From assembly GCF_030813415.1 (NCBI RefSeq), contig NZ_JAUSUF010000002.1:310001-374000 (forward strand): a stretch of 64,000 bases of DNA, given 5' to 3'. A model generated the notes under the pieces. It saw nothing but the letters and a program-made list of their open reading frames with translations. It was not told where the DNA came from and did no database searches. The DNA is from Eubacterium multiforme. GTDB lineage: Bacteria; Bacillota; Clostridia; Clostridiales; Clostridiaceae. This document shows, one piece after another, positions 29,845-40,880 of the stretch. Within the stretch, counting starts at the first letter, position 1. Each line of letters begins with the position of its first letter. The position numbers were made by a program, and so were the translations under genes.

Positions 29845-31548
29845 TTATATATGTATTATAAAGCTTTTAATTCTATTTTTTTTTGAATTTGAATTTTCAA
29901 ACATTTCTCTTACATTTTCCAATGTTGCATTAGTTACACTATCTCCACCTAACATTGTAGCTACTTGATATATTTTCTCATCTATTGATAATAATCTTAT
30001 TTTTGTAAATGTTTTTCCCTTATTTACTTCTTTAGATACAAAATAATGATGATCTGATAATATAGCTATTTGTGGTAAATGTGTAATACATAACACTTGA
30101 TGATTTTTTGATACTTGATACATTTTTTCTCCAACTCTTTGACCTACTTGGCCACTAATTCCAGTATCTATTTCATCAAAAATTAATGTTGGTATATCAT
30201 CTTTATCTGCAAAAACACATTTTAATGCAAGCATTATTCTTGATAATTCTCCACCTGATAAAACTTTTTCAAGAGATTTTAATGGTTCTCCTGGATTTGT
30301 AGAAATCATAATAGTAACATCATCAAAACCTTTTTCGTTAAAGGTTTCTTGAGGCTCTATTAAAATTTTCATTTTTGATTTATCAAGTCCTACATAGGAT
30401 AGTTCAGCTAAAATCTTATTTTCAAGTTCACCACTATAAGATTTTCTAATAGAACTTATTTTTTTACCAACATTTTTCATTTTGTTAAATATTTCTTTTG
30501 CTTTTTCTTCTAATTCTTTTATTATTTCTTCTGCATTTATTAGTTCTTCATATTGCTTTTTTAAATCATTATAATTTTCTATTACAGCTTCTATTGAACC
30601 GCCATATTTCTTTTTATAATTATTTATAACAAATAATCTTTCATTTATTCTTGAAAGTTCCTCTTCATCATAATGTATATCATCTGACATATCTCTAAGT
30701 TCTCTTGATACTTCTTCTATATTATAAAAAGATTCTTCTATTACTTCTCTTTTTTCTTTAATTTTAACTAGATGTTCTTCTATAGCTGTAAGTTCTGAAA
30801 TAACCTTTGAAAGTGAATCTAAAACACTTGAAGATTCCATACCATTTAAGAAATTATAACTAGTACTTATTCCATGAGTTATTTTTTCTGCATTAGAAAG
30901 TATATTATATTCTTCCTTAAGTTCTTCTTCTTCTCCTATTTTTAGCTTTCCCTTTTCTATATCCTCAATTTGAAATTTAATATAGTCAACAAGTTTACTT
31001 CTATCTTTATTACCATCTATACTTTGTATCTTTTCTCTAGTTTTTAAAAGTTCTTCTCTTAACATTAAAAACTTTTTAAGCTCTTTAAAAATTTTTTCAC
31101 CAATATAATTATCTAAATAGTTTACATGGCTACTTTTTTGAAGAAGACTTTGATTTTGATGTTGTCCATGAATATCTAAAAGTCTTTCTCTTATCTTTTT
31201 AAGTTGTGTTACAATAAGACTCTTGCCATTTACCTTTATAATACTTTTTCCACTTAATAGTGTTTCTCTTAAAATTATTAAAGTATCATCAAATTCTATT
31301 TCAAATTCTTCTAATATATCATCTAATTTGCTATCTTTTATATTAAAAATAGCTTCAACCTTTGTTTTGCTTTCACCAGTTCTAATTAAGTCTTTAGAAA
31401 ATTTTCCACCTAAAACATAGTCTATAGCATCAATTAAAATTGATTTACCAGCACCCGTTTCTCCAGATAATATATTAAAGCCTTCTCCTAAATCTACTGA
31501 AATATCTTCTATTAGAGCAAAATTTTTAATATTTAATTGTATTAACAT
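29845..31548 (-). CDS. recN: DNA repair protein RecN
   Basis: 567 aa SMC-like ATPase in double-strand break repair. Walker A 'LSGETGAGKSIL' (about 28-39), long coiled coils (150-350), the ABC signature 'VLSGGELSRIMLAL' (near 430) and Walker B 'TLIFDEIDTGISG'. The length agrees with the family. It is last in the operon running from folD/xseA. Confidence 0.97.
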   Translation of the reverse strand: MLIQLNIKNFALIEDISVDLGEGFNILSGETGAGKSILIDAIDYVLGGKFSKDLIRTGESKTKVEAIFNIKDSKLDDILEEFEIEFDDTLIILRETLLSGKSIIKVNGKSLIVTQLKKIRERLLDIHGQHQNQSLLQKSSHVNYLDNYIGEKIFKELKKFLMLREELLKTREKIQSIDGNKDRSKLVDYIKFQIEDIEKGKLKIGEEEELKEEYNILSNAEKITHGISTSYNFLNGMESSSVLDSLSKVISELTAIEEHLVKIKEKREVIEESFYNIEEVSRELRDMSDDIHYDEEELSRINERLFVINNYKKKYGGSIEAVIENYNDLKKQYEELINAEEIIKELEEKAKEIFNKMKNVGKKISSIRKSYSGELENKILAELSYVGLDKSKMKILIEPQETFNEKGFDDVTIMISTNPGEPLKSLEKVLSGGELSRIMLALKCVFADKDDIPTLIFDEIDTGISGQVGQRVGEKMYQVSKNHQVLCITHLPQIAILSDHHYFVSKEVNKGKTFTKIRLLSIDEKIYQVATMLGGDSVTNATLENVREMFENSNSKKNRIKSFIIHI

Positions 31549-31563
31549 CTATATCACCTATAA

Positions 31564-32016
31564 CTAATCGTTAATTCTTCTTTGTATTTCAGTTACAAGT
31601 TCCTCAGCACATTTAAGACTTCTAACTAAAATAAATATAGTATTATCCCCTGCAACTGTACCTGCTATATTTTCAAAATCTAGGCTATCTATAGCCTCAG
31701 CTGCTGCTGAAGCTCCACCTGTAAAAGTTTTGACAACAACTATTTTGTCAACATTTTCAACATGTACCACAGCATTATTTAATATATTTGTAAGTTTATC
31801 TGTAATATTTGATGATTCTTTTGTTGGAACAACATATTTGTATCTACCTGCAACTGATTGCATCTTTAAAAGTTTTAAATTTTTAATGTCTCTTGAAACA
31901 GTTGCTTGAGTAACATCAAATCCAGATTTTTTTAACTCTTCTGCAAGCTCTTCTTGAGTTTCTATATCTTTTTGTTTAATAATTTCTAATATTTTCTCAT
32001 GTCTTTTTGATTTCAA
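31564..32016 (-). CDS. argR: Arginine repressor ArgR/AhrC
   Basis: 150 aa. Winged-helix DNA-binding half (1-70, '[20 protein letters not shown]', '[12 protein letters not shown]') and a C-terminal hexamerisation/arginine-binding half ('[15 protein letters not shown]', with 'AGDNT' contacting arginine). Typical length. It lies between recN and nadK, as in most Firmicutes. Confidence 0.96.
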   Translation of the reverse strand: MKSKRHEKILEIIKQKDIETQEELAEELKKSGFDVTQATVSRDIKNLKLLKMQSVAGRYKYVVPTKESSNITDKLTNILNNAVVHVENVDKIVVVKTFTGGASAAAEAIDSLDFENIAGTVAGDNTIFILVRSLKCAEELVTEIQRRIND

Positions 32017-32038
32017 TGTACCTCACCATCTCATTCTA

Positions 32039-32866
32039 TTATTTATTTAAAATTTTTGTCCTTAATACCTTAAAATAGTCATAGTCATCAAATTGTATTA
32101 ATTTTGCCTCTTTTTCTGTTCTGCTTACTTCAATTATAGCCTTTTTACTAACCTTATAAACCTTTTGACCATCAACAGTTAAATAAACATCTTCCTCTTC
32201 ATGAAAAGTTTTTATTGTTATTTTACTATCCCCTCTAAGTACCATAGTTTGCATACTTTTTGTATGAGGACAAATTGGAGTTATTAAAATAACGTCTAAA
32301 TCAGGATATATAAAGGGTCCTCCTGCTGAAAAAGAATAAGCTGTAGAACCTGTTGGAGTTGCAATAATAAGTCCGTCTCCATTAAAGGATGTATAATATT
32401 TATCATCAACATAAATATTAAACTTAGTCATTCTAGATAATGTACCCCTTGCAATAACAATGTCATTTAAAGCTATCTGCTCATCATTTTTTACATTATT
32501 TACTTTGCATTTTAGGAGCATTCTTTCTTCTATTTTAAATAAGTTATTTTTAAGTTTAAAAACAGCCTTATCTATTTCTGATATATCAATACTACTTAAA
32601 AATCCTAAATTTCCGATATTTATTCCAAGTAGTGGTATATCTAATTTACTTGATATTCTTCTAGATACTCCTAAAAGAGTTCCATCTCCACCTAAAACAA
32701 TTAATAGTTCTATTTCTTTTGAAATTTCATCACTATTTAATTCATATGTATTAAATATATCGATCTTTATATCACAAAAAGCTTTTTTTATTTTATCAAT
32801 AACTAAGTTTAAAATAATACCTTCATTATCTTTAGTTTCGTTTATTGCAATACCTATGTATTTCAT
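32039..32866 (-). CDS. nadK: NAD kinase
   Basis: About 275 aa; phosphorylates NAD to NADP. The hallmark 'LGGDGTLLG' motif lies near 58-66, with 'LNDIVIARG' and 'GDGLIIATPTGSTAYSFSAGG' (split here by position) in the second domain. The start is uncertain: ATG 32866 has a GGGTG site eleven bases upstream, while ATG 32872 is also possible. It is co-transcribed with tlyA and argR. Confidence 0.95.
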   Translation of the reverse strand: MKYIGIAINETKDNEGIILNLVIDKIKKAFCDIKIDIFNTYELNSDEISKEIELLIVLGGDGTLLGVSRRISSKLDIPLLGINIGNLGFLSSIDISEIDKAVFKLKNNLFKIEERMLLKCKVNNVKNDEQIALNDIVIARGTLSRMTKFNIYVDDKYYTSFNGDGLIIATPTGSTAYSFSAGGPFIYPDLDVILITPICPHTKSMQTMVLRGDSKITIKTFHEEEDVYLTVDGQKVYKVSKKAIIEVSRTEKEAKLIQFDDYDYFKVLRTKILNK

Positions 32867-32879
32867 AAACATCACACCC

Positions 32880-33689
32880 TTATATTTCTGAATGTGAGGA
32901 TGATACTACTCTTTCTATATCTTCCATCTTAAAATCACTAGATTTTTCTTTATCTTTAGTAAAGTATACTAAGTATTCTATATTTCCTTCAGGCCCTTTA
33001 ATAGGAGAATAACTAACTCCTAAAACATTTAAATCATTTTCTAGTAAATAATTTATTATTGAATTTACAACTTCTTTATGAGTACTTTCTTCACGAACTA
33101 CACCTTTTTTACCAACTTTATCTCTTCCAGCTTCAAATTGAGGCTTTATTAAAGCTACAACTTCTCCATTATCCTTTAAAAGATTAACAGTTGCTGGCAT
33201 TATTGTTTTTAATGATATAAATGAAACGTCTATTGATGCAAAATCTAACTTTTCACCTATATCTTCTGGAGTAACATATCTTATATTAGTACGCTCCATA
33301 CAAACTACTCTCTCATCAGTTCTAAGCTTCCATGCAAATTGTCCATAACCAACATCTACTGCAAAAACTTTCTTTGCTCCATTTTGAAGCATACAGTCTG
33401 TAAATCCACCAGTTGAAGCTCCTATGTCCATACATACCTTATCTTCTAATATAATAGGGAATTCTTTCATTGCTTTTTCTAATTTTAATCCTCCCCTACT
33501 TACATAAGGTATAGCATCTCCTCTAAATTCAATATTGGAAGTAACTTTTATTTTTGCTCCTGCTTTATCAACTCTTTGTCCATCAACAAAAATTTTTCCT
33601 TCCATAATGTGTGCTTTAGCTCTTTCTCTTGATTGAATTATTCCTTTATCTACTAATAAAACATCAAGTCTCTCCTTTTTTTCTGCCAT
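32880..33689 (-). CDS. tlyA: TlyA-family rRNA 2'-O-methyltransferase / hemolysin-like
   Basis: 269 aa. An N-terminal S4 RNA-binding domain ('RLDVLLVDKGIIQSRERAKA', 1-60) is followed by an FtsJ-like Rossmann methyltransferase ('MDIGASTGGFTDCML' as the SAM loop, 'VDVGYGQFAW', 'LIKPQFEAG'). TlyA in mycobacteria methylates 16S and 23S rRNA; the Firmicutes homologue (YqxC) is assumed similar. It stops 4 bp from the dxs start region in the operon. Confidence 0.93.
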   Translation of the reverse strand: MAEKKERLDVLLVDKGIIQSRERAKAHIMEGKIFVDGQRVDKAGAKIKVTSNIEFRGDAIPYVSRGGLKLEKAMKEFPIILEDKVCMDIGASTGGFTDCMLQNGAKKVFAVDVGYGQFAWKLRTDERVVCMERTNIRYVTPEDIGEKLDFASIDVSFISLKTIMPATVNLLKDNGEVVALIKPQFEAGRDKVGKKGVVREESTHKEVVNSIINYLLENDLNVLGVSYSPIKGPEGNIEYLVYFTKDKEKSSDFKMEDIERVVSSSHSEI

Positions 33690-33692
33690 TTC

Positions 33693-35567
33693 CTATCTCC
33701 TCTTGTAATTTAAAAGTTTTAATACTTCGTCCTTTATGCCTTCAGGATCTAAATTTGAATCCTTATAAAGAGTATTTACATCTCCTTGTTTTACAAACTT
33801 ATCATCATATCCTAATATTTTAAACTTTCCTTTAAATCCATAACTGTTAAGTGATAATAATATATTAGAGCCTAATCCACCCTTTATTATATTATCTTCT
33901 ACAGTTATTATATCATATCCTTCATCAGATAATTCTTTAATTATTTGTTCATCTAATGGTTTTATAAATGTTGCATTAATTAATTTAGGATATATTCCTT
34001 CTTTATTTAAAAATTCTTTTGCAAGTAATGAATGTTGATTCATTTTACCTGTTGATATTATAGCTACTTTATCTTTTCCTTTATCTAATACTTCCCATTT
34101 TCCAAATTCAATATTTTCTAGACCATCTAAATCTTCAATTACATCTCCGCCTCTTGGATATCTTATTGCAACTGGTGTTTTAAATTTCAATGCCCATTTT
34201 AAAATTGGATCAACTTCCTTTAAACATTTAGGTGCTACTATTGTTATATTTGGTATCATTGAAAGATATGAGATATCAAATATTCCTTGATGAGTTTCTC
34301 CATCTTCTCCAACAATTCCAGCTCTATCTATTGCAAATACTACAGGAAGATTTTGAATACAAACATCATGTAATACTTGATCATATCCTCTTTGTAAAAA
34401 TGTTGAGTATACTGCAAATACAGGTTTCATTCCTCCGCAGGCCATACCAGCTGCTAAAGTTACTGCATGTTGTTCTGCTATTCCAACATCAAAAAATCTT
34501 TTAGGATATTTTTTTCTAAAGGCATTTAGTCCTGTTCCATCTGGCATAGCTGCAGTTATAGCTACAATGCTATCATCTTCATCTGCAAGCTTTACTAATG
34601 ATTCTCCAAATACTTTTGAGTAATTACACTTTGATGTTTTTATAGGCTCTCCAGTTTGTAAATTAAACGGAGATACTCCATGATATTTATCAGGACTTTC
34701 CTCTGCAAAATCATAACCTTTTCCTTTTTTAGTAACAACGTGTATTATAACAGGTCCATCAATATTTTTAGCCTTTGATAAAACATTTCTCATGTTTTTA
34801 ATATTATGTCCATCTATTGGTCCTAAATATTTAAGTCCCATATCTTCAAATAACATTGAAGGTACTACTAATTGTTTTATACTATCTTTTAACTTGCTTA
34901 ATTTTCTTGCAAGCTTTTTACCCATATTACTATTATTTAATTTAATATTTAATTCTTCTTTTAATTTATTATATTCAGGTTCCATTCTTAACTTATTTAA
35001 ATAAGATGATACTCCTCCAACATTTGTTGAAATTGACATTTGATTATCATTTAAAATTACTATCATTTTAGTCTTTTTAAAACCTAAATCGTTTAAAGCT
35101 TCAAGTGCCATTCCACCTGTTAGTGCACCATCTCCAATAACTGCAACTATATTACTCTTTTCTTTTTTTAAATCTCTTGCCCTTGCAAGTCCAAGTGCAG
35201 CTGATATTGATGTACTGCTATGTCCAGTATCAAAAAAATCATACTTACTTTCATTTCTTTTTGGAAAACCACTCATACCATTATGTTTTCTAAGATTATT
35301 AAATCTATCTTTTCTTCCAGTTAATATCTTATGCACATAAGTTTGATGTCCAACATCCCAAACTATCTTATCTTTTTCTAAATCAAATTCACTAAATAAA
35401 CTAAGTGTTAACTCTACTACACCAAGATTTGATGATAAGTGTCCTCCTGTCTTAGATACTGAATTTATTAAAAAATCTCTTATTTCCTGTGATAAAACAT
35501 CCATTTCATATGGACTTAAATTTTTTATGTCCCTAGGAGATTTTATTTCATTTAAAATATCCTTCAT
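33693..35567 (-). CDS. dxs: 1-deoxy-D-xylulose-5-phosphate synthase
   Basis: About 624 aa; the thiamine-diphosphate enzyme that starts the MEP isoprenoid pathway. Features: '[14 protein letters not shown]', '[12 protein letters not shown]', the ThDP motif '[15 protein letters not shown]' with a later Asn, '[11 protein letters not shown]', and '[20 protein letters not shown]' in the pyrimidine domain. ATG 35567 has GAGG ten bases upstream and is preferred over the TTG at 35576. Directly follows ispA. Confidence 0.97.
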   Translation of the reverse strand: MKDILNEIKSPRDIKNLSPYEMDVLSQEIRDFLINSVSKTGGHLSSNLGVVELTLSLFSEFDLEKDKIVWDVGHQTYVHKILTGRKDRFNNLRKHNGMSGFPKRNESKYDFFDTGHSSTSISAALGLARARDLKKEKSNIVAVIGDGALTGGMALEALNDLGFKKTKMIVILNDNQMSISTNVGGVSSYLNKLRMEPEYNKLKEELNIKLNNSNMGKKLARKLSKLKDSIKQLVVPSMLFEDMGLKYLGPIDGHNIKNMRNVLSKAKNIDGPVIIHVVTKKGKGYDFAEESPDKYHGVSPFNLQTGEPIKTSKCNYSKVFGESLVKLADEDDSIVAITAAMPDGTGLNAFRKKYPKRFFDVGIAEQHAVTLAAGMACGGMKPVFAVYSTFLQRGYDQVLHDVCIQNLPVVFAIDRAGIVGEDGETHQGIFDISYLSMIPNITIVAPKCLKEVDPILKWALKFKTPVAIRYPRGGDVIEDLDGLENIEFGKWEVLDKGKDKVAIISTGKMNQHSLLAKEFLNKEGIYPKLINATFIKPLDEQIIKELSDEGYDIITVEDNIIKGGLGSNILLSLNSYGFKGKFKILGYDDKFVKQGDVNTLYKDSNLDPEGIKDEVLKLLNYKRR

Positions 35568-35584
35568 TTCATTCAATCCTCTTT

Positions 35585-36454
35585 TTAAAATTCCCTCTTT
35601 AAAAGGTTTTTTGTTAATTCTATTAAATTGTCACTGTTAACTGTTAAGTTTTTTAGCAATTCAATACATTCATCTGTAATTTTTCCACACATCTTTTTAC
35701 ACTCTTCTATTCCATAAACTGAAACAAAATTTGTTTTATCCTTTTCCATATCTGCATGAACTTTTTTGCCAAGCTTTTGCTCATTTCCAACTACATCTAA
35801 TAAGTCATCTTTTATTTGAAAAACTAAACCTAATTTTTCCCCAAATTCATTTAGTAATTCAATATCTTCTTTAGGTGCTTCTCCAAGGATAGCCCCTGAA
35901 ACTATAGATGCTCTTATAAGTTCTCCTGTTTTTTTAAGATGCATATATTTAAGTTCATCTATGGATATATTTTTCCCTTCACTTATAATATCAACAACTT
36001 GGCCTCCAATCATTCCTTCCGCCCCTGAAGCCTTTGATATTTCAAGGGATGCTTTTAAACCCTTTAATCCATTATCTATTCCATTTTCCATAAGAAGAAT
36101 CATAGCTTCATTTAATAATGCATCTCCAGCAAGTACTGCTATTCCTTCTCCATATACTTTATGATTTGTAGGTTCTCCTCTTCTTAAATCATCATCATCC
36201 ATACAAGGTAAATCATCATGTATAAGTGAATATGTGTGAATCATCTCTATTGCACAAGCCATTTTAAGAGCTTTATCTAAATCCTCTTTATAGCAATTAT
36301 ATGTAAGTAATGCTAATATAGGTCTTACTCTTTTTCCACCAATATTTAAGCTGTAACTTTGTGCATCATATATTAATTTATTATAATCATCTCTATCATT
36401 AAAATAATTTTTTAAATAAAGGTTTATTTCCTGCTTTAAATCATTAATATTCAT
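35585..36454 (-). CDS. ispA: Farnesyl/geranyl diphosphate synthase
   Basis: About 289 aa. The first Asp-rich motif '[17 protein letters not shown]' and the second '[12 protein letters not shown]' bind Mg-diphosphate; '[12 protein letters not shown]' is the usual N-terminal motif. It elongates isopentenyl diphosphate for quinone and undecaprenyl lipid synthesis. The start codon overlaps the end of xseB; ATG 36454 or 36463 are both possible, without a strong site, so translation is likely coupled. Confidence 0.95.
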   Translation of the reverse strand: MNINDLKQEINLYLKNYFNDRDDYNKLIYDAQSYSLNIGGKRVRPILALLTYNCYKEDLDKALKMACAIEMIHTYSLIHDDLPCMDDDDLRRGEPTNHKVYGEGIAVLAGDALLNEAMILLMENGIDNGLKGLKASLEISKASGAEGMIGGQVVDIISEGKNISIDELKYMHLKKTGELIRASIVSGAILGEAPKEDIELLNEFGEKLGLVFQIKDDLLDVVGNEQKLGKKVHADMEKDKTNFVSVYGIEECKKMCGKITDECIELLKNLTVNSDNLIELTKNLLKREF

Positions 36455-36668
36455 CAGAACCATCTTCAAATTTCACTTCTTCCTCATCTTTTACAATTGA
36501 TATTTTTCCCTCATAATCATTTAATGTCTTATAAAGCTTATTTACAAGTTTTATACCTTTTTCATATTCCTTCATAGCTTCTTCTAAACTTAATTCATTT
36601 TCTTCAAGCTTTTCTAAAATGTCCTTTAAATTTTGAAGCATATCCTCATAACTAACTTTCTTCGCCAT
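36444..36668 (-). CDS. xseB: Exodeoxyribonuclease VII small subunit
   Basis: 74 aa, [20 protein letters not shown], a helical hairpin ('[20 protein letters not shown]') typical of XseB. The start is ATG 36668, seven bases after AAGGAG and 17 bp within the end of xseA; the frame to 36683 would start inside that site. It caps XseA and is needed for nuclease activity. Confidence 0.95.
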   Translation of the reverse strand: MAKKVSYEDMLQNLKDILEKLEENELSLEEAMKEYEKGIKLVNKLYKTLNDYEGKISIVKDEEEVKFEDGSDEY

Positions 36669-37875
36669 TTTCTTCTCCTTCATTTTCAGGCCTAAATTGC
36701 CCTTTTACACTACCATCTTTAAATAATATTTCAATATCCCTATTATTAACTAAATCATTTTTACTTTTTAATATTTTCTCCTCACTTTTAATTACAGCAT
36801 ATCCTTTGTTTAAAATTGTTAAAGGGTTATTTGCCATTAAAAGTGAATTTAATTCTTGTAATTTATTATTTTCTTTTGACAATCTATTTTTAATAACTAA
36901 ATCCAAATTCTTTTTCATTCTATCTATTTCTAAATAATTATTACTTATTATAGAAATTGGTGAATGTAATTTTAATATTCTTTCTAAAGAATTTAAGTTA
37001 CTTTTTTCTAATCCTATTATACTATCAATATTTTTATTAAGTAAAGCTTTCATATTTATAACTTCACTTATAATTTCATTTTTATTGCTTACTGCTATCT
37101 CAGCTGCTTGAGATGGAGTAGCTGCCCTTAAATCTGAAACAAAATCTGAAATAGTATAGTCAACTTCATGACCTACTGCTGATATTATTGGAATTTTTGA
37201 TTTAAATATTGAATATGCAAGTTCCTCTTCATTAAAGTTCCATAGTTCTTCAATGGAACCACCGCCTCTTCCAATTATAATAACATCTACTGATTTCTTA
37301 TTATTAAAGTATTTAATTCCATTAATTATTGTTTTATATCCATCTTTTCCTTGAACTTTAGCTGGATACAAAACTATATCTACTGAAGAATTTCTTCTTC
37401 TTGAAACATTTAAAATATCATGTATTGCAGCTCCTGTTTCTGCTGTAATTACACCAACTCTTTTTGGATTTTTTGGTATTTTCTTTTTAAATTCTTCATC
37501 AAAAATACCTTCTTTTAAAAGTTTTTCTTTTAGCTTTTCAAATTTTATATGAAGATCTCCAATTCCACTTTGCTCCATTTCTCTGCAGTATAATTGAAGA
37601 CTTCCACTTACAGGATAAACAGAGGCTCTTGCTCTAACAATTACCTCCATACCCTCTTTTAATTCAAATTTTAAGTCTAAAGCATCCCCTCTAAACATAA
37701 TACAATTTATTTTTCCATTATCATCTTTTAATGAAAAATATATATGTCCACTAGAATGATACTTTAAATTAGAAATCTCTCCTTTTACAGAGAGATTGCT
37801 TAATATAAAATCATTATCTATGATTTTCTTTATATAATTATTAACCTCTGAAACCTTTAAAACTTTAATTCTCAT
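36652..37875 (-). CDS. xseA: Exodeoxyribonuclease VII large subunit
   Basis: 407 aa. An N-terminal OB fold (1-100, '[20 protein letters not shown]') is followed by the catalytic domain ('[19 protein letters not shown]', '[18 protein letters not shown]', '[20 protein letters not shown]') and a coiled-coil stalk. It degrades single-stranded DNA to oligonucleotides. It overlaps folD by 11 bp. Confidence 0.97.
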   Translation of the reverse strand: MRIKVLKVSEVNNYIKKIIDNDFILSNLSVKGEISNLKYHSSGHIYFSLKDDNGKINCIMFRGDALDLKFELKEGMEVIVRARASVYPVSGSLQLYCREMEQSGIGDLHIKFEKLKEKLLKEGIFDEEFKKKIPKNPKRVGVITAETGAAIHDILNVSRRRNSSVDIVLYPAKVQGKDGYKTIINGIKYFNNKKSVDVIIIGRGGGSIEELWNFNEEELAYSIFKSKIPIISAVGHEVDYTISDFVSDLRAATPSQAAEIAVSNKNEIISEVINMKALLNKNIDSIIGLEKSNLNSLERILKLHSPISIISNNYLEIDRMKKNLDLVIKNRLSKENNKLQELNSLLMANNPLTILNKGYAVIKSEEKILKSKNDLVNNRDIEILFKDGSVKGQFRPENEGEENGEES

Positions 37876-38713
37876 CTTCTTTTATTGCCTCACAAACATT
37901 ATTAATTAAAAGTGTAGTTGTAAGTGCTCCTACCCCTCCTGGTACTGGAGTTATAAGGGATGCTTTTTTTGAAACATCGTTAAAATCAACATCTCCTGTT
38001 ATTTTACCTTCAAAAGATGACGTTCCAACATCAATTACAATTGCACCTTCCTTTATGTATTCAGATGTAATAAATTTTGGTTTTCCTATTGCTACTACTA
38101 ATATGTCTGCTTCTTTACAAACTTCTTTTAAATTTTTAGTTCTTGAATGACATATAGTAACTGTTGCATTTTCTTTTAAGAATAATTGCAAAAGAGGCTT
38201 TCCTACTATGTTGCTTCTTCCTAATATTGTAACCCTCTTTCCTTCTAAATCAATATCTTTACTCTTTAATAGTCTAATTACTGAATTAGGAGTACATGGA
38301 AGGAAAGTTTCTTCTCCAAGATATAACTTTCCAACAGATTTGTAAGTTAAACAATCTATATCCTTAGAAGGGTCTATTGTATCAACAACCTTTTTCTCAT
38401 CCATATGCCTTGGAAGAGGAAGTTGTAGCATTATTCCATGTATAGTTTTATCATTATTTAATTTATTTATTAATGAAATTAACTCTTTTTCTTCAATTTC
38501 ACTATCTAAAATTATTTTTTCAAATAAAACTCCAAGAGAAGTTGCAACTTTCTCCTGTGAATTTAAATAATATATTGATCCACCATCATTTCCAACTAAA
38601 ATTGAAGCAATTTTAGGGATTGATTTTAAATTAGCTTTTCTTTCATCTATAAAAGCTTTTATATCTTCTTTAACTTTTTTTGATACTTCTCTTCCATCAA
38701 TAATATTATTCAA
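37865..38713 (-). CDS. folD: Methylenetetrahydrofolate dehydrogenase/cyclohydrolase
   Basis: 282 aa; supplies formyl-tetrahydrofolate. Signatures: '[14 protein letters not shown]' (active-site Tyr and Lys), '[19 protein letters not shown]', 'RSNIVGKPL' for NADP, and '[18 protein letters not shown]', where Ala replaces the usual Pro. Typical length and operon position. Confidence 0.97.
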   Translation of the reverse strand: MNNIIDGREVSKKVKEDIKAFIDERKANLKSIPKIASILVGNDGGSIYYLNSQEKVATSLGVLFEKIILDSEIEEKELISLINKLNNDKTIHGIMLQLPLPRHMDEKKVVDTIDPSKDIDCLTYKSVGKLYLGEETFLPCTPNSVIRLLKSKDIDLEGKRVTILGRSNIVGKPLLQLFLKENATVTICHSRTKNLKEVCKEADILVVAIGKPKFITSEYIKEGAIVIDVGTSSFEGKITGDVDFNDVSKKASLITPVPGGVGALTTTLLINNVCEAIKEDEN

Positions 38714-38726
38714 TACTAAACTCCTC

Positions 38727-39131
38727 CTATTTGCTCTTATATATCTTATCTAAAATACCATTTATAAATGAAACTGATTTTTCATCTGAATATTTCTTTG
38801 TTATTTCTAAAGCTTCATTAATGGCAACCTTCTCTGGTACATCACTTACATAATTCATTTCATAAAGTGCAAGTCTTAATATAGCTAAGTTTACCTTAGA
38901 AATTCTCTCAATACTCCATTTTTGAAGATTAGCCTTTATTAATTCATCTATTGAATCTCTATTTTCTTCTACACCTTTTAAAACTTCTGTTATATATGAT
39001 AAATCTACATCTTTTATATTTCCTTCATAATTATCAACAAATGTTTCTATTGCCTCGTCATATGACTCCTTAGTTAGCATTGTGCTAAATATTAATTCCA
39101 TTGCTTTCTCTCTTGATAATTTTCTACTCAT
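38727..39131 (-). CDS. nusB: Transcription antitermination factor NusB
   Basis: 134 aa helical protein: '[20 protein letters not shown]' and '[20 protein letters not shown]', '[20 protein letters not shown]', '[11 protein letters not shown]'. With NusE (S10) it binds boxA of rRNA transcripts. It is followed by folD at 13 bp and preceded by a terminator after the Asp23 gene. Confidence 0.97.
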   Translation of the reverse strand: MSRKLSREKAMELIFSTMLTKESYDEAIETFVDNYEGNIKDVDLSYITEVLKGVEENRDSIDELIKANLQKWSIERISKVNLAILRLALYEMNYVSDVPEKVAINEALEITKKYSDEKSVSFINGILDKIYKSK

Positions 39132-39208
39132 CTTTTCCTCCTAGATTTCTTTAATTCTTTATAAGCCTTTTCTAATAGTACTAAAAATTATATATTATGG
39201 CAAGGAAA

Positions 39209-39231
39209 CACCCTCTGAATATCAGAGGGTG
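39209..39231 (-). terminator. Hairpin after the Asp23-family gene
   Basis: CACCCTCTGA/TCAGAGGGTG, ten pairs with a short ATAT loop, followed by TTTCC on the minus strand. Probably a partial terminator between the Asp23-family gene and nusB. Confidence 0.6.
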
Positions 39232-39234
39232 AAA

Positions 39235-39618
39235 CTAAATTTCCTTTGATTCTTTTTCTGAATTCTTTGGTAAGTATATGTTTTGAACATATACATCTAC
39301 ACTACTTACAACTAAACCTGTCATAGCTTCAACAGTTTTCTTTACGTTCTCTTGAACTTGACCTACAACATCTAGAATTTTAACACCATACTCAACTGTT
39401 AATGCTATTTCTATTCTTGCTCTGTCTTCTTCTAAAGTAACCTTAACAGACTTACCTGATGATTTTTTTCCTTTTAGTAGTTGTGATATGTTATTTGTAA
39501 CTCCATGTTGGAATTCCATAACACCATCAATTTCTTCTGCTGCAATACCAGCAATAACTGAAACAACTTCATCAGAAATCTTCACTATTCCAATGTTTTC
39601 ATTATTGAAGTTTTCCAT
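39235..39618 (-). CDS. yqhY: Asp23/Gls24 family envelope stress protein
   Basis: About 127 aa, MENFNNENIGIVKISDEVVS, with 'VIAGIAAEEIDGVMEFQ' and 'VKVTLEEDRARIEIALTVEY', the usual Asp23 core. ATG 39618 is nine bases after AGGAGG; an upstream GTG frame lies across that site. The family (YqhY in Bacillus, beside nusB) is linked to envelope stress and acetyl-CoA carboxylase control. Confidence 0.93.
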   Translation of the reverse strand: MENFNNENIGIVKISDEVVSVIAGIAAEEIDGVMEFQHGVTNNISQLLKGKKSSGKSVKVTLEEDRARIEIALTVEYGVKILDVVGQVQENVKKTVEAMTGLVVSSVDVYVQNIYLPKNSEKESKEI

Positions 39619-39702
39619 TACATTCGACCTCCTAGGTTTCACATTTGCAAAACTATTTATCTAGGATTATTATATCAAATATGATTTTACATTACAATGT
39701 AT

Positions 39703-40224
39703 TTATTTTTTAACTTCTATTGATACATCGTTTATATTTGCAACATCTTGAACAATTTCTTGGATTTGTAAACTCATCTTTTGGTCAATTCCTTCTGTCT
39801 TTACAAATACCTTTGCTTTACTTCCATCAATAGTACATAATACATCTTCTATACCTTTATTTTTTATGTTCATTTCTACTCTATGTTCATTATCTTTTTG
39901 TTTAGTTTTTTCTAATAACTCTTTTTGAGCACTTGCTTTTTGTTCTTTTGAAGTATTTTTATCATTAACTATAGCCTTTAAATTTTGAATTGTTTCTGCA
40001 GTCTTTTCTTCTTTCTCACCTCTTGAATCATAGAAGAAATCTTTTTTTGCTGATGTTTCAGCTTCCTTTTCATTATTTTTTTCATTCTCATCTGTTACAC
40101 TACTTACTTGACTTAATCCAATTGGATCATTTAATCCTCCATTATTAAGCTTTGTAGCTAAAAGTCCTACGCAAATTATTAATCCAAGTAAAGTGAAAAT
40201 AATACCAAATTGTTTTTTATTCAT
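39703..40224 (-). CDS. spoIIIAH: Stage III sporulation protein AH
   Basis: About 173 aa. One membrane helix at the N-terminus ('FGIIFTLLGLIICVGLLATK'), a charged linker, and a C-terminal ring-forming domain related to the YscJ/FliF fold ('EDVLCTIDGSKAKVFVKTEG', 'IVQDVANINDVSIEVKK'). It pairs across the septum with forespore SpoIIQ. ATG 40224 is nine bases after GGAGG. Confidence 0.95.
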   Translation of the reverse strand: MNKKQFGIIFTLLGLIICVGLLATKLNNGGLNDPIGLSQVSSVTDENEKNNEKEAETSAKKDFFYDSRGEKEEKTAETIQNLKAIVNDKNTSKEQKASAQKELLEKTKQKDNEHRVEMNIKNKGIEDVLCTIDGSKAKVFVKTEGIDQKMSLQIQEIVQDVANINDVSIEVKK

Positions 40225-40263
40225 TTTCATTCTCCTCCCATTCTTTACCTATTGAATTATATG

Positions 40264-40866
40264 CTAACTATTCATAGGATATACATTAACTTTATCAACA
40301 GAAAGATTATATAAATTTGATACTGCTTTTTGAATTTCATATTTTGTTTTGCTATTTTGTGCTCCCTCTGCTGTAACCACAACACCTATTGCTTTAGGCT
40401 TATATGTTTGTAATATAAATGGCTCATTTCCTTCATCCTTTGTTTTCATAACTATTTTTGATCCATCATTTTTTTGTTTATTTATTCTCTTTCCACCTTC
40501 ACTATCTGTTTCTTCAGTTACTGATGTATGTGTATCCTCATCATATGCTGGAACTTTAATTTCTCCACTTTCAAAAGAAATCATAACATCAACATTACCA
40601 ACCCCCTCTATCTTTTTTAAAATAGTAGTTAATTGCTCCTTTTGTTCTCTTTCATACTCATCCCTTACTTTTGCTTCATTTTGAATATTTTCTTCAAGGC
40701 TACTTGATGTTTGTACCTCTTTCTTATTATCTTTATCTTTAGAAGGCCCTAATACGTTTAATGCTAATAATAAAAATAACATAATTATTATTATTGCAAT
40801 TAAAATGTTAACATTCTTCTTTTTAAGAAAATTATTTACAATCTCCTTAATCTTTTCAAAGTCCAT
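40264..40866 (-). CDS. spoIIIAG: Stage III sporulation protein AG
   Basis: 200 aa with one membrane helix ('ILIAIIIIMLFLLLALNVLG', about 20-40) and a ring-forming outer domain ('LKKIEGVGNVDVMISFESGE', 'AIGVVVTAEGAQNSKTKYEI'). SpoIIIAG builds the large ring of the mother cell-forespore channel. Strong AGGAGG site. Confidence 0.95.
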   Translation of the reverse strand: MDFEKIKEIVNNFLKKKNVNILIAIIIIMLFLLLALNVLGPSKDKDNKKEVQTSSSLEENIQNEAKVRDEYEREQKEQLTTILKKIEGVGNVDVMISFESGEIKVPAYDEDTHTSVTEETDSEGGKRINKQKNDGSKIVMKTKDEGNEPFILQTYKPKAIGVVVTAEGAQNSKTKYEIQKAVSNLYNLSVDKVNVYPMNS

Positions 40867-40880
40867 ATTTTTCTCCTCCT

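Noticed and set aside
34232..34504. Plus-strand frame opposite dxs, and similar frames opposite recN, spoIVB, efp, xseA and others.
   Set aside because: These lie antisense to well-conserved genes, lack ribosome binding sites and show low-complexity hydrophobic composition.
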